From positions 62,001 to 126,000 of the forward strand of contig CALSOT010000006.1 of assembly GCA_943788045.1 (NCBI GenBank): a DNA stretch of 64,000 bases, in the 5' to 3' direction. This DNA comes from an uncultured Polaribacter sp. Its GTDB lineage: Bacteria; Bacteroidota; Bacteroidia; Flavobacteriales; Flavobacteriaceae. The notes beneath the pieces were generated by a model. The model did not search any database. It was given only the letters and a program-made list of their open reading frames with translations, and had not been told where the DNA came from. This document shows, piece by piece, positions 27,303 to 36,100 of this stretch (its first letter is position 1; each line of letters begins with the position of its first letter). The position numbers and the translations under genes were made by a program.

Positions 27303-27426
27303 TTGCTTCAAAGGTTGCTCGGGAGGGATAAAAAGATAAATGTAAAGGGGCTCTATTAGAGCTCTTGAAATTCAGTATTTAAATAATTTATTCTGATGAT
27401 GTTCATAGATTTTTAAATATGCGTCA

Positions 27427-27455
27427 AAAAAAGCCTTCTTATAGAAGGCTTTTTT
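27427..27455. terminator. Rho-independent terminator
   Basis: A 12-bp stem, AAAAAAGCCTTC (27427-27438) pairing with GAAGGCTTTTTT (27444-27455), with a 5-base loop. It lies 20 bp after the stop of the minus-strand NTF2-like gene at 27475 and is also usable from the other direction. Confidence 0.85.
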
Positions 27456-27474
27456 GTATTTGTAAACAGTAAGA

Positions 27475-27975
27475 TTACTCTTCTGTATCTGCTTCAGTAT
27501 CGGCTGCCAAAGAGTTCATCATCCCCCCAAAATCAAACCAGTCTCCACCTCCAGATATTTTACCATCTGTAAATGCAAAAGAATGGTATGAGGTTATTTT
27601 AACAGATTTCCCGGAGGCTGCATGATCTGCCGTCCAAGTACCATATACTCGAGTACTACCATCTGGTAATCCAGTAGTTTCATCTACTCCAGGTAACCAG
27701 TAATCTGCTGTAAATTTCATGTTGTCAAACGCTGTTTGATAATTTACAAGAGCGTCTTTTAAGCCTTGTGCATCGGCCATTTCAGCGCCATATACTGGCA
27801 TATGCCATTCTAGGTCATCATGTATCATTTCAAACATTTCTGCAGATTTTTCTGCTTGATGTAGTTCAAAATATTTTTTTGCAGCTGCTGTGTTTTTTTC
27901 AAAATCAGCATGATTTCCTGTAGAGCAAGAAGTTACTAAAACGGCCATCATCAATACTTTAAATAGGTTTCTCAT
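27475..27975 (-). CDS. NTF2-like (SnoaL-type) lipoprotein
   Basis: 166 residues with a lipoprotein signal (MRNLFKVLMMAVLVTSC, cysteine at position 17). The mature part has the alpha+beta NTF2/SnoaL pattern: AAKKYFELHQAEKSAEMFEM, DDLEWHMPVYG, GLKDALVNYQTAFDNMKF, STRVYGTWTADHAASGKSV, SFAFTDGKISGGGDWFDFGG. The C-terminus is acidic. NTF2-like domains bind small hydrophobic ligands or act as isomerases or cyclases; no catalytic assignment is possible. It is 50 bp downstream of another NTF2-like lipoprotein gene and inside cassette 2. Confidence 0.8.
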   Translation of the reverse strand: MRNLFKVLMMAVLVTSCSTGNHADFEKNTAAAKKYFELHQAEKSAEMFEMIHDDLEWHMPVYGAEMADAQGLKDALVNYQTAFDNMKFTADYWLPGVDETTGLPDGSTRVYGTWTADHAASGKSVKITSYHSFAFTDGKISGGGDWFDFGGMMNSLAADTEADTEE

Positions 27976-28025
27976 GTTTTTAAAATTTAATTAATACTTG
28001 TTTTTATGTTTTTAAAGTTTTTTAC

Positions 28026-28892
28026 TTAATAAATCCAACCCCCAACAGCAGTTCTGTATTCAATTGGATATGCTTTTAAGAGGTCCTTTAATTCTTTAGT
28101 GGCGTTACCTGCAATAATGAACTTGTCTATTTCGAACATCTTCATAAAAGGAGCAAAATTTGGCCCACCCTCAAAGTTTTTTGCATGCAATACCATATCT
28201 GCAGAAGTTAAATATTTCTCTACTAAAAATACACGTTTTCCATTTTCAGAAATAAAGTAGGTATAGTCATAGGTATTGGGTTCATTAGCTCTTACAAAAT
28301 CATTTAATTTTTTAACCAGTATTTGCACATCCTCTGCAGTGTTTCCTTTGGTTACCTTAAGCTCTAATAAGATTACTAATTTCTCAGAAACATTCTTGGC
28401 CGCTTGCATGGCGTTTAGTTCTTTATCAAAAACAGCGTTGTCAAAAAACTGTACTTCTTTGATTATTTTAAGTCCATCCCATTTATAAGAAAGGTGAAAA
28501 GGGAAACTTACTTTTTGTCCAGTGTATTTACCAGTGGCACTAAAGGTATTCCAGACATTAGTCCAAATAATTCCATTTTCATAGACTGTTGTTTCTATTT
28601 CAGAGCCGATAGCATCTCCGTCTACCTCTTCAAAACTAATCTCATCAAACATCTCAAACAGTCCTTCAACACCGGCAATAAAACCTGCTTTGTCTTTTGA
28701 GTTATTTCTAGCATCTACAAACGTCATGTCATCAGAGAACAACTCTTTAAGATAATCGATATTTTCTTCACTTACGTTTTTAAAAAGGGTTTTAATAATT
28801 TCAGAACGTTCATCATTGGTAGTTACTGCACCGTTTGGGCTTTGGCAAGAATACACTGAGACCACGAGTAGCAATATGAGTATTTTTTTCAT
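28026..28892 (-). CDS. Lipoprotein with NTF2-like and dimeric alpha-beta-barrel-like domains
   Basis: 288 residues. A lipoprotein signal (MKKILILLLVVSVYSC, cysteine 16) precedes an NTF2-like domain at about 28-155 (IIKTLFKNVSEENIDYLKEL, DDMTFVDARN, FPFHLSYKWDGLKIIKEVQ). Residues about 170-280 resemble an antibiotic-biosynthesis-monooxygenase-like ferredoxin fold (VILLELKVTKGNTAEDVQIL, TYDYTYFISENGKRVFLVEK). Neighbour and fold suggest a shared role with the 27475 lipoprotein. Substrate unknown. Confidence 0.75.
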   Translation of the reverse strand: MKKILILLLVVSVYSCQSPNGAVTTNDERSEIIKTLFKNVSEENIDYLKELFSDDMTFVDARNNSKDKAGFIAGVEGLFEMFDEISFEEVDGDAIGSEIETTVYENGIIWTNVWNTFSATGKYTGQKVSFPFHLSYKWDGLKIIKEVQFFDNAVFDKELNAMQAAKNVSEKLVILLELKVTKGNTAEDVQILVKKLNDFVRANEPNTYDYTYFISENGKRVFLVEKYLTSADMVLHAKNFEGGPNFAPFMKMFEIDKFIIAGNATKELKDLLKAYPIEYRTAVGGWIY

Positions 28893-29110
28893 AATCAGAT
28901 ATTTAGAAAAACTAAGATATAAAAAAACGATGAATTAAAAGTTACTCCATAGGTTTAAATCCTTGATATTTGGTTTGTTATCTCTCCACTCTTTTACCAT
29001 GATTCAGTCATTACACTATTTATTTTCATTTGCACTCAGAAAATCCCTTGTTGGTTTAATTTTAACAACCCATCCCCATGCAACACGAATTTTAAGCGAA
29101 AAAAAAGCAT
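28893..29110. other. Gene-free end of cassette 2
   Basis: No gene is supported here. It contains the second copy of the 90-bp cassette end repeat (28941-29030), followed by sequence with faint similarity to the tRNA-Phe anticodon/T-arm region (AAAATCCCTTGTTGGTTT at 29040-29057), too weak to call an attachment site. Confidence 0.5.
28941..29030. repeat. 90-bp cassette end repeat, copy 2
   Basis: Ungapped partner of 27097-27186 with about 84 percent identity by hand count. Here the EQP-coding stretch is cut short (GFKPME then stop on the minus strand). Confidence 0.75.
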
Positions 29111-29140
29111 TAAAAAACGCAAACCTCTCGGTTTGCGTTT
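29111..29140 (-). terminator. Rho-independent terminator
   Basis: An 11-bp stem, AAACGCAAACC (29115-29125) pairing with GGTTTGCGTTT (29130-29140), with a TCTC loop; on the minus strand it is followed by a T run. It lies 26 bp after the stop of the T9SS gene at 29166. Confidence 0.85.
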
Positions 29141-29165
29141 ATAAAAAGATATTTTATTAAAAAAG

Positions 29166-31211
29166 TTATTCTTTTACAATTTTATAAGACCCTGTTTTTC
29201 CTTCTGCACTTACTTTTACAATATACATGCCCGGCGTTAGTTTTGACAAATTAACAGATGAATTATTTGTATCTAATGCATCAAAAAACACTTTTTGACC
29301 CAATAAATTAAAGACTGTTATTGCCTCTACTTTATTTTGAGATCTAAAGTTTAGTTCTTGCTTTACAATTGTTGGATACATTGTAAAACCTTCTAATATA
29401 TTCGATGCTGTACCTAAAGTTTCAGAAGTGATTTGAAAATTATCAATAAAAAAATCATTATCAATACCTGGGTCATCAGCTCCTGAATTTGCATAAAAAG
29501 CAAATTGAACCTCATTACCATAACCAGACAGACTAATTTCTGCGGCGGATTGTCCCTCATTACTAATTTCTGTATCTGCAGTCCATCTGGCTAGCTCTGC
29601 CCATGAAACACCTCTATCTTGCGTAACAAGCACAGCTACATAATCATCTGAACCTAAAGTAGAAGATTCAGTTACCCCGAATTTAGTTAATGCTATATCA
29701 TAGTTTAAGAAATGAGTACCCCCTGAAAGATCAAATACTGGAGAAAATAAATAATCTGCAACTGAACTTTCATAAATATTAATTAAAGCTGCCTTACCAT
29801 TGGAGTTTCCACTATCATTTCCAAAATCCCATGCGAAGAATTGTGTTTTGACACCTATCGGCGTTCCGTAGTCGCCCTGCGCCACTTCCCATGATTCTGG
29901 GAGAAAAGAATTAAATGTTTCAGTGTAATTAGGTGTAATTGTTGCGGGTGGTGTGTATGAAAAAAGCTGATAAATACTTTCAACATCAATTTGTTCTCCG
30001 CTAGAATTATAAGAACCTGAAGATCCATATGTTTCTATATCTCCGTAACCACGATAAATAGTTGGCATAGAAGAGAATTCATCTTCAACCCACATAGTTC
30101 CATCATCAGAAACGTAAAAATCACTAAAAGACTCAATAACACTTTCTTTAATTTCACCTGAATGATATGCGTAGTTTTCCCTAGCCGATGGTACAAAATC
30201 TGCTAATGTGGAATCATAATCAAAATAAATAAGCTGAACATACTGACCTGCCATGTTAAAATCATAATCTTCTGCGAAAGAAGGTTGATAATTATCAGAT
30301 TCAGACGAATAATTATAAAAAACACCTACATCTAACATACCGTTAACATAAGTATAGGCTGCTCTTTCAGACTTGACCCATGTAGTTCCTTCATCGTTAA
30401 TCTCATCATAAAAAGTACTTGAAATTAAATTATCTTCATTGTAATAGTATGAATCAAGAGCGTAAAGCTTAAAACCTGCCGCTGTATAGTCATATTGATA
30501 ACTATATTTCTGCGTAGGAAGATTATTTTCATAAACATATACAACTGCTGAAGAATTTTCATACTGCAAGGTTTCCAAATTTGCTATAAGAAGAATTCTC
30601 TGTGTTAAATTTCCTGCACTATCATAAGAATTCTGATATGCATAAGCTGCATATAGAGCATAATTGTTTGCATCTGCATCAAATTCATAATATTTTTCAG
30701 TTTCAACTGAACCATCTTCAAAATACGTATATAAATCGATATAATTACCTGCAGACTCCTCCATATCGAAAGTCATTAAATCATTATTATACATTGACAT
30801 ATAAGGAGATAATTTTCTTAAAACATCAATAGAATATTCAGACATATCAGAGCTCGAGGAATTTGAGTTAGATTTGCTATTGTAAGTTGCTCTATTCCTT
30901 CTTTTTTTATTAAACCTATTTCTTCTTTCTGCTACAGAAGGAATGTTATTGTTAAGTTTTTTAACAGGTGATTTTGTGTAAGGAATGGATTTGGGAAAAG
31001 ATAAAGCCTCTATTGGTGAAACTTTAGTTGGAAAAATTGGGTTAAAATTTAATTTATGTTTCTGAATTTTGTCATTTAATTGTTTTAAAGTTTCAGAATC
31101 TGATAAATTTGATTTGCTAACGATGTCAGCTGGTATTAACCTATCTACTTGGGAGTGAGTAAATAAAAAAAAACCAATTGTCATTAAAATTGATAAAGTA
31201 ATTTTTTTCAT
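29166..31211 (-). CDS. Large T9SS-sorted protein with choice-of-anchor J-like domain
   Basis: 681 residues. The signal peptide is MKKITLSILMTIGFFLFTHS. Residues about 90-130 are basic and Ser/Asn-rich (RRNRATYNSKSNSNSSSSD). Residues about 150-430 contain repeated YxYENN/YDYxxAG beta-strands. A choice-of-anchor J/MAM-like domain occupies about 445-590 (FNSFLPESWEVAQGDYGTPI ... DDPGIDNDFFIDNFQI). The T9SS sorting domain is at the end (LNFRSQNKVEAITVFNLLGQ, LTPGMYIVKVSAEGKTG). Likely a surface adhesin or binding protein. It is divergent from the first sulfatase of the sulfatase locus and probably not part of it. Confidence 0.85.
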   Translation of the reverse strand: MKKITLSILMTIGFFLFTHSQVDRLIPADIVSKSNLSDSETLKQLNDKIQKHKLNFNPIFPTKVSPIEALSFPKSIPYTKSPVKKLNNNIPSVAERRNRFNKKRRNRATYNSKSNSNSSSSDMSEYSIDVLRKLSPYMSMYNNDLMTFDMEESAGNYIDLYTYFEDGSVETEKYYEFDADANNYALYAAYAYQNSYDSAGNLTQRILLIANLETLQYENSSAVVYVYENNLPTQKYSYQYDYTAAGFKLYALDSYYYNEDNLISSTFYDEINDEGTTWVKSERAAYTYVNGMLDVGVFYNYSSESDNYQPSFAEDYDFNMAGQYVQLIYFDYDSTLADFVPSARENYAYHSGEIKESVIESFSDFYVSDDGTMWVEDEFSSMPTIYRGYGDIETYGSSGSYNSSGEQIDVESIYQLFSYTPPATITPNYTETFNSFLPESWEVAQGDYGTPIGVKTQFFAWDFGNDSGNSNGKAALINIYESSVADYLFSPVFDLSGGTHFLNYDIALTKFGVTESSTLGSDDYVAVLVTQDRGVSWAELARWTADTEISNEGQSAAEISLSGYGNEVQFAFYANSGADDPGIDNDFFIDNFQITSETLGTASNILEGFTMYPTIVKQELNFRSQNKVEAITVFNLLGQKVFFDALDTNNSSVNLSKLTPGMYIVKVSAEGKTGSYKIVKE

Positions 31212-31560
31212 AATTGTTCTGTTTTATTTATTATTCTTTAAATATACTTAATATAATCTTAACAATACACAGAATACCAATACATTACATGTAATTGATA
31301 TTTAATTGAACCTCATTTAGCGCTAGAACTTAAAATATATGAGTGGCAAATTATAAACGAATATTTTTAAAAGAAGAAAAAAAATAGGTATTTACCCTCT
31401 ACTAATTCGCGAGAATCACTTTTTATTTTTAGTATCAATTAACCTAAGTAACTAATGTTTGTTGATACTATTTGAACAATTTTTCAAGCATATTGACCGA
31501 AAATAGAACTATTTTACTTGTATTTAATTTGAAATTTGTGATCATCTCTTAAATTCCTAA
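31212..31560. other. Divergent intergenic region between the T9SS protein and sulfatase genes
   Basis: 349 bp without a gene. It holds a perfect 12-bp palindrome, ATTACATGTAAT (31284-31295), that could be a regulator site, and otherwise AT-rich sequence with no clear promoter box of the TAnnTTTG type. Confidence 0.5.
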
Positions 31561-33069
31561 ATGAAAAATAATAATATTATCAATCAAGTTTTTATTTTCC
31601 TTTTAACTACAAATTTTGTTATACAAGCTCAATCAGATAAAAAGGTATTTAAACAAAAACAGCCTAATTTTTTATTTGTTTTGGTTGATGACCAACCTTT
31701 TGATGCTCTTGGATTATCTAAACGCTACCCTTTTTTAAAGACTCCAAATATCGACCGATTGGCTAAAGAAGGAGTTAATGTAGAGAACTTCTTTGTAACG
31801 CAATCTATTTGCTCCCCATCAAGAGCTAGTTTTTTAACAGGTACTTATCCTCATATTCATGGAGTAAATCAGAATAACAAACATGTAGATCCTAAATGGG
31901 ATGAGTTTGCACCATATTCGAGTCATTTACAAAAGAGCGGTTACGAAACGGCTCATGTTGGAAAAATTCACATGGCGCATTATAAAGGTAAAAAACACAT
32001 AAGGCCAGGTTTTGACTATTGGTTTAGTTTTGTTGGACAAGGAAAATATTTTAATCCTAACGTAAATGAAAATGGAAAAGAATATCAGGAAAAAGGATAT
32101 ATGACAGACATTTTAACCGAAAAATCAATTTCTTGGTTAAAAGAAAAAAGAGATCCTAACAAACCTTTTAGTTTAAATCTCTGGCACAAAGCGGTTCATC
32201 AACCTCATCTACCTGCACCCAGACACGAAAAATTATATTTAGGAGAAGAGTTACCTACTCCTCCTTATGACACACACAAAGAAACATTTAAAGGAAAACC
32301 TGAATGGCAGAGAAAAAAAACTTACGGATTTGACTGGAAAAATAATTTACCTATTCCCTCTGAACTACCAGAACAAGAATGGCCTATAAATTACGATAGA
32401 AATATGCAATTATTGCGATGTCTAATAGCTATCGATGAATCTCTTGGAAAGGTTTTAGAGACTTTGGAAGAAATGGGAGAGTTAGAAAATACGGTGGTTA
32501 TTTATAGCAGTGATAATGGCTATTTTATGGGAGAGCATACTTTTTTAGACAAACGATTAGCTTATGAAAACTCTATGCGAGTGCCAATGCTTATTCGTTA
32601 TCCAAAAATGATTAAACAAAATACTAAAATAAAAGAGCAATGTCTAAATATAGATATCGCACCAACTATTCTTAATCTTGCAGGAATTGATAAACCTAAA
32701 TATATGCAGGGAGAATCTATGATAAACTTGTTAAAAGGTAAAAAAGAGAAAAACTGGAGAAATGCTATTCTGTTCGAGTATTATTTAGATAGCTACTGGC
32801 CATATGCAGGACCTAGTCAAATTGCGGTAAGAACTGAGAATTACAAATTAGTAGATGCTTTTTTAGTAAATGATATTGATGAGTTATACGATCTAAAAAA
32901 TGACCCAGGTGAGATGAATAATTTGATAAATGACCCAGAGTATGCTCAAATTGAACAGGAACTAAGAGATGAAGCAATTAAATTAAAAAAACAATACAAG
33001 TATAATCCAAAGAGAGATTGGTGGCTAAATCAAGTGATGAAGACAAAAATAAATAAACAAAAATCTTGA
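31561..33069 (+). CDS. S1-family sulfatase (secreted)
   Basis: 502 residues with a signal peptide (MKNNNIINQVFIFLLTTNFV, cleavage near residue 24). The sulfatase signature is SICSPSRASFLTG with the formylglycine cysteine at C84. Metal ligands are visible as LVDDQP (D43, D44) and SSDNGYFMGEH. The substrate-side blocks HVGKIHMAHYKGKK and LWHKAVHQPHLPAP follow. It removes sulfate esters from a polysaccharide; sulfatase subfamily not assigned. It precedes the HTCS gene by 119 bp on the same strand and is taken as the first gene of the sulfated-polysaccharide locus. Confidence 0.92.
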   Translation: MKNNNIINQVFIFLLTTNFVIQAQSDKKVFKQKQPNFLFVLVDDQPFDALGLSKRYPFLKTPNIDRLAKEGVNVENFFVTQSICSPSRASFLTGTYPHIHGVNQNNKHVDPKWDEFAPYSSHLQKSGYETAHVGKIHMAHYKGKKHIRPGFDYWFSFVGQGKYFNPNVNENGKEYQEKGYMTDILTEKSISWLKEKRDPNKPFSLNLWHKAVHQPHLPAPRHEKLYLGEELPTPPYDTHKETFKGKPEWQRKKTYGFDWKNNLPIPSELPEQEWPINYDRNMQLLRCLIAIDESLGKVLETLEEMGELENTVVIYSSDNGYFMGEHTFLDKRLAYENSMRVPMLIRYPKMIKQNTKIKEQCLNIDIAPTILNLAGIDKPKYMQGESMINLLKGKKEKNWRNAILFEYYLDSYWPYAGPSQIAVRTENYKLVDAFLVNDIDELYDLKNDPGEMNNLINDPEYAQIEQELRDEAIKLKKQYKYNPKRDWWLNQVMKTKINKQKS

Positions 33070-33121
33070 CAGATTTTCCTGTTTTTGGAACTTTATTTTT
33101 GCCTTTTGTTTCCCTTTTGAC

Positions 33122-33155
33122 TGCCTATTAAAAGTTGTATATTTACGAATAGGCA
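33122..33155 (+). promoter_or_regulatory. Inverted repeat around the putative HTCS promoter
   Basis: TGCCTATT (33122-33129) and AATAGGCA (33148-33155) form an 8-bp inverted repeat that brackets TATATTTA (33138-33145), a near match to the -7 box. It could be an operator or an RNA hairpin in the leader of the HTCS gene starting at 33189. Confidence 0.4.
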
Positions 33156-33188
33156 CATTTACTGTTTTTTAATTTCTAAATACTTACC

Positions 33189-36100
33189 ATGATAAGACGC
33201 TTTTTATTTGTAAGTCGCTTCTTGTTCTTTTTCTTTCCTATTTTTATATTTGGTCAGCAAATTAAACACCTAGGGGTATATGATGGTGTTAGAAGTGGAG
33301 CGGTTCGTGCATTTGAAAAAGATACTTTGGGTTACATGTGGATTGGAACCTCACAAGGTTTAAATAGGTACTCTGGTTATCAATTCAAAAATTATGATAA
33401 ATTTCTTACAAGTGGAGTTGTAGATATTATTAGCAAAAACGGGCATCTTTTTGTGCTTGGAACCAAGGGAGAACTTCTTCAATACAACTACCAACAAGAT
33501 AGCTTTACATCTATTTTAAATTTTAAGGATACTAAATTTTTATCTTTTGAACTCATCAACTATCGCACTATAATTATTGGTCTTCAACAAGGATTATTAC
33601 TTTATGATTTAGAATCTAAAAGCTGCAGTAAAATTCTTCATTCTAATAGCATGTTTAATAGAAGAATTCAAATTCATAAAAATCAGATTTATATCGCTTC
33701 TACTAAAGGTATTGATGTTTATGATTACTATCAAAGCACTCACCAATTAATAAAACAAAAATCATTGTTAAAAAATCATGAAATACTTGATTTAGACTTT
33801 GATAATCAAAATCGAATTTGGGCCGGTACATATCAAAAAGGATTGTATGTAATTGACGAGAATGAAGCGATGTTAAAAATTAAAATTTATGATAGTCGTT
33901 TAAGAACACATACCATTAGGTCTATTGAATTTGATAAGGACAATAAAGCATTAATAGCTTTAGAGGGTGTTGGCTTGTTGATTATGGACCATCAATTTAA
34001 AACTCTTAATAAATTAGAATATACACCAAATGAAATAAACTCTCTCAGTCAGAACAGTATCTATGAAATTTTTGTTGATGAGGAAAATGTGTATTGGCTG
34101 GGATTAAGAGAAGTGGGGATAGATGTGATTTACCCAAGAGATAACGCTTTTAAAAACATTTTTTATGTTCCTTTTAAGCCAAATAGTATCCGTAATAATA
34201 ACATACGTTCAATTTATTATGAGGATGGAGGAAATGTTTGGTTTGGAACTGAAAATGGAATTAGCAAGCTATCACCAAATGGAAAATGGACGAATTACAA
34301 TACAAACCCTCTACTAGAGAATAAAGCGGTTTTAACCATAAATAAATATGAGGAACATTTAATTTTAGGTGTCTATGGTGCCGGATTACTAAAATTTAAT
34401 CCTAGAACAGGAGAAACTTCCACTTTTAAGCTCAAAGAAAAAGGAGAAAGCTCTAAACGGATTTTTACCACATTCGTAGACAATAATGAATTATGGGTTG
34501 GAGGTTTTGATGGGCCTTTAAAACATTACATAAATAATGTTTTAGTAAGTACCTACAAAACTGGAAATGCAAGAAACATTGTTGCCGGAGAAGACCATAT
34601 ACTTTATGTGGCTTCATCAAGTGGTATCTATGAGATTAATACTCTCAATAAAAGTATTACTGCCATTAAGTATGAAAACAATAATTATATTGATCAAAAT
34701 CATGCAGTTTTATTTGACAAGAAAAACAACTGTCTTTGGATTGGGAATACTCAAGGCTTATATCACTACAGTTTATCTACAAAGAAAATAAAGCAATTAA
34801 ATACCGCATTAAACTTTGAATCTGGAACTGTATTTTCAATTCAAAAAGATGCAAAAGAAAATTTGTGGTTTGCTAGCTATGCTGGTTTGTGGAAATTAAA
34901 TATTGAAAAAGAAATCATCAGAAAATATGATAACCTAGACGGTTTATCGATTGGAACCTTTGGGTTTGGAGCATCTACTCAATCTCCCGATGGACGATTA
35001 GCTTTTGGAGGACCTGATGGTGCAACGTTATTTGATCCATTAAATATAAGAATAGAGAAAGAAGTCTCTAAAATTTATATTTCTGATTTTCAAATAAATG
35101 GTGTTTTAGCAGATTCTACAATGATCGAAAAAAACATAAATTATCTTGATAAAATAGAACTTAATTACAATCAAAATTCACTGAGTTTTAACTTTGAAGC
35201 GCCCACTTTCCATGGATCAAAGAAACATTCATTTAATTGGCAATTGAAAGGACATGATGAAACTATAAATAAATCTAAAAACAGCAGAAGTATTGTTTAC
35301 TCAAAATTACCTCCCGGTAACTATTCGTTAGATATAGAAGCTACTAATATAGAGGATGTTTCATCTATAGAACCCTTTCACATAGATATCATTATTAAAA
35401 ATCCGTTTTGGTTAAATCATTTCGCATTTTTGATATATTTTCTAATTGGAAGTTTTTTATTATACCTATTTTTTCTCATTAGAAAATCTAGAGCTGCTCA
35501 AAAATTTAATGACAATAAAATAAAATTCTTTACAGAAGTTGCACACGACATTAGAACCCCTGTTACATTAATTCAGTTATTGGTTTCTCAACTCTCAGAA
35601 AAAAATAATTTACAGAATAATATTGATTTAATTCATCGAAATACTCAAAATTTGAATGAATATGTTACGCAACTTTTAGACTTTCAAAAAGCAGATAGAG
35701 GGATGCTTAAATTGTCTGTCATAAAAGTAGACTTAAAAGAAATTATTCATAGAATTGTTGCGGAAGTAGAACCTTTATTAAACAAAAAATCGATAGACGT
35801 TGTAATTTCTGTCCCAAAAAATTATGTATGGATTGATGAAAATAAAATGTCTCGAATTTTTTACAACTTAATTTCAAATGCAATTAAATACAGTGAAGAT
35901 GGAGGACAAATTGAAATAAAAGCAATCAAAAATAAGTCATATTTATCAATACAATTTATTGACAATGGTCTTGGAATTCCAAAAAAAGAGCAACAATTAA
36001 TATTTTCAAGATTTACAAGAGGAACCAATATTCACAATAAAGGAATTTCTGGTTCAGGAATAGGTTTAATGATTTCAAAAAAAATTATTGAATTACATAA

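Larger units (their letters stand above)
27051..27474. other. Junction region between two tRNA-Phe cassettes
   Basis: No gene is seen. The region contains an EQP-coding repeat (27084-27110), the first copy of the 90-bp end repeat (27097-27186), about 42 bp of AT-rich sequence, the second att copy (27229-27302, similarity to about 27345) and a terminator hairpin (27427-27455). It is best explained as the abutting ends of two integrated cassettes. Confidence 0.7.

Noticed and set aside
29036..29060. Third att-like tRNA fragment at the end of cassette 2
   Set aside because: Similarity to the tRNA-Phe anticodon/T-arm region is short and needs several gaps; not convincing.
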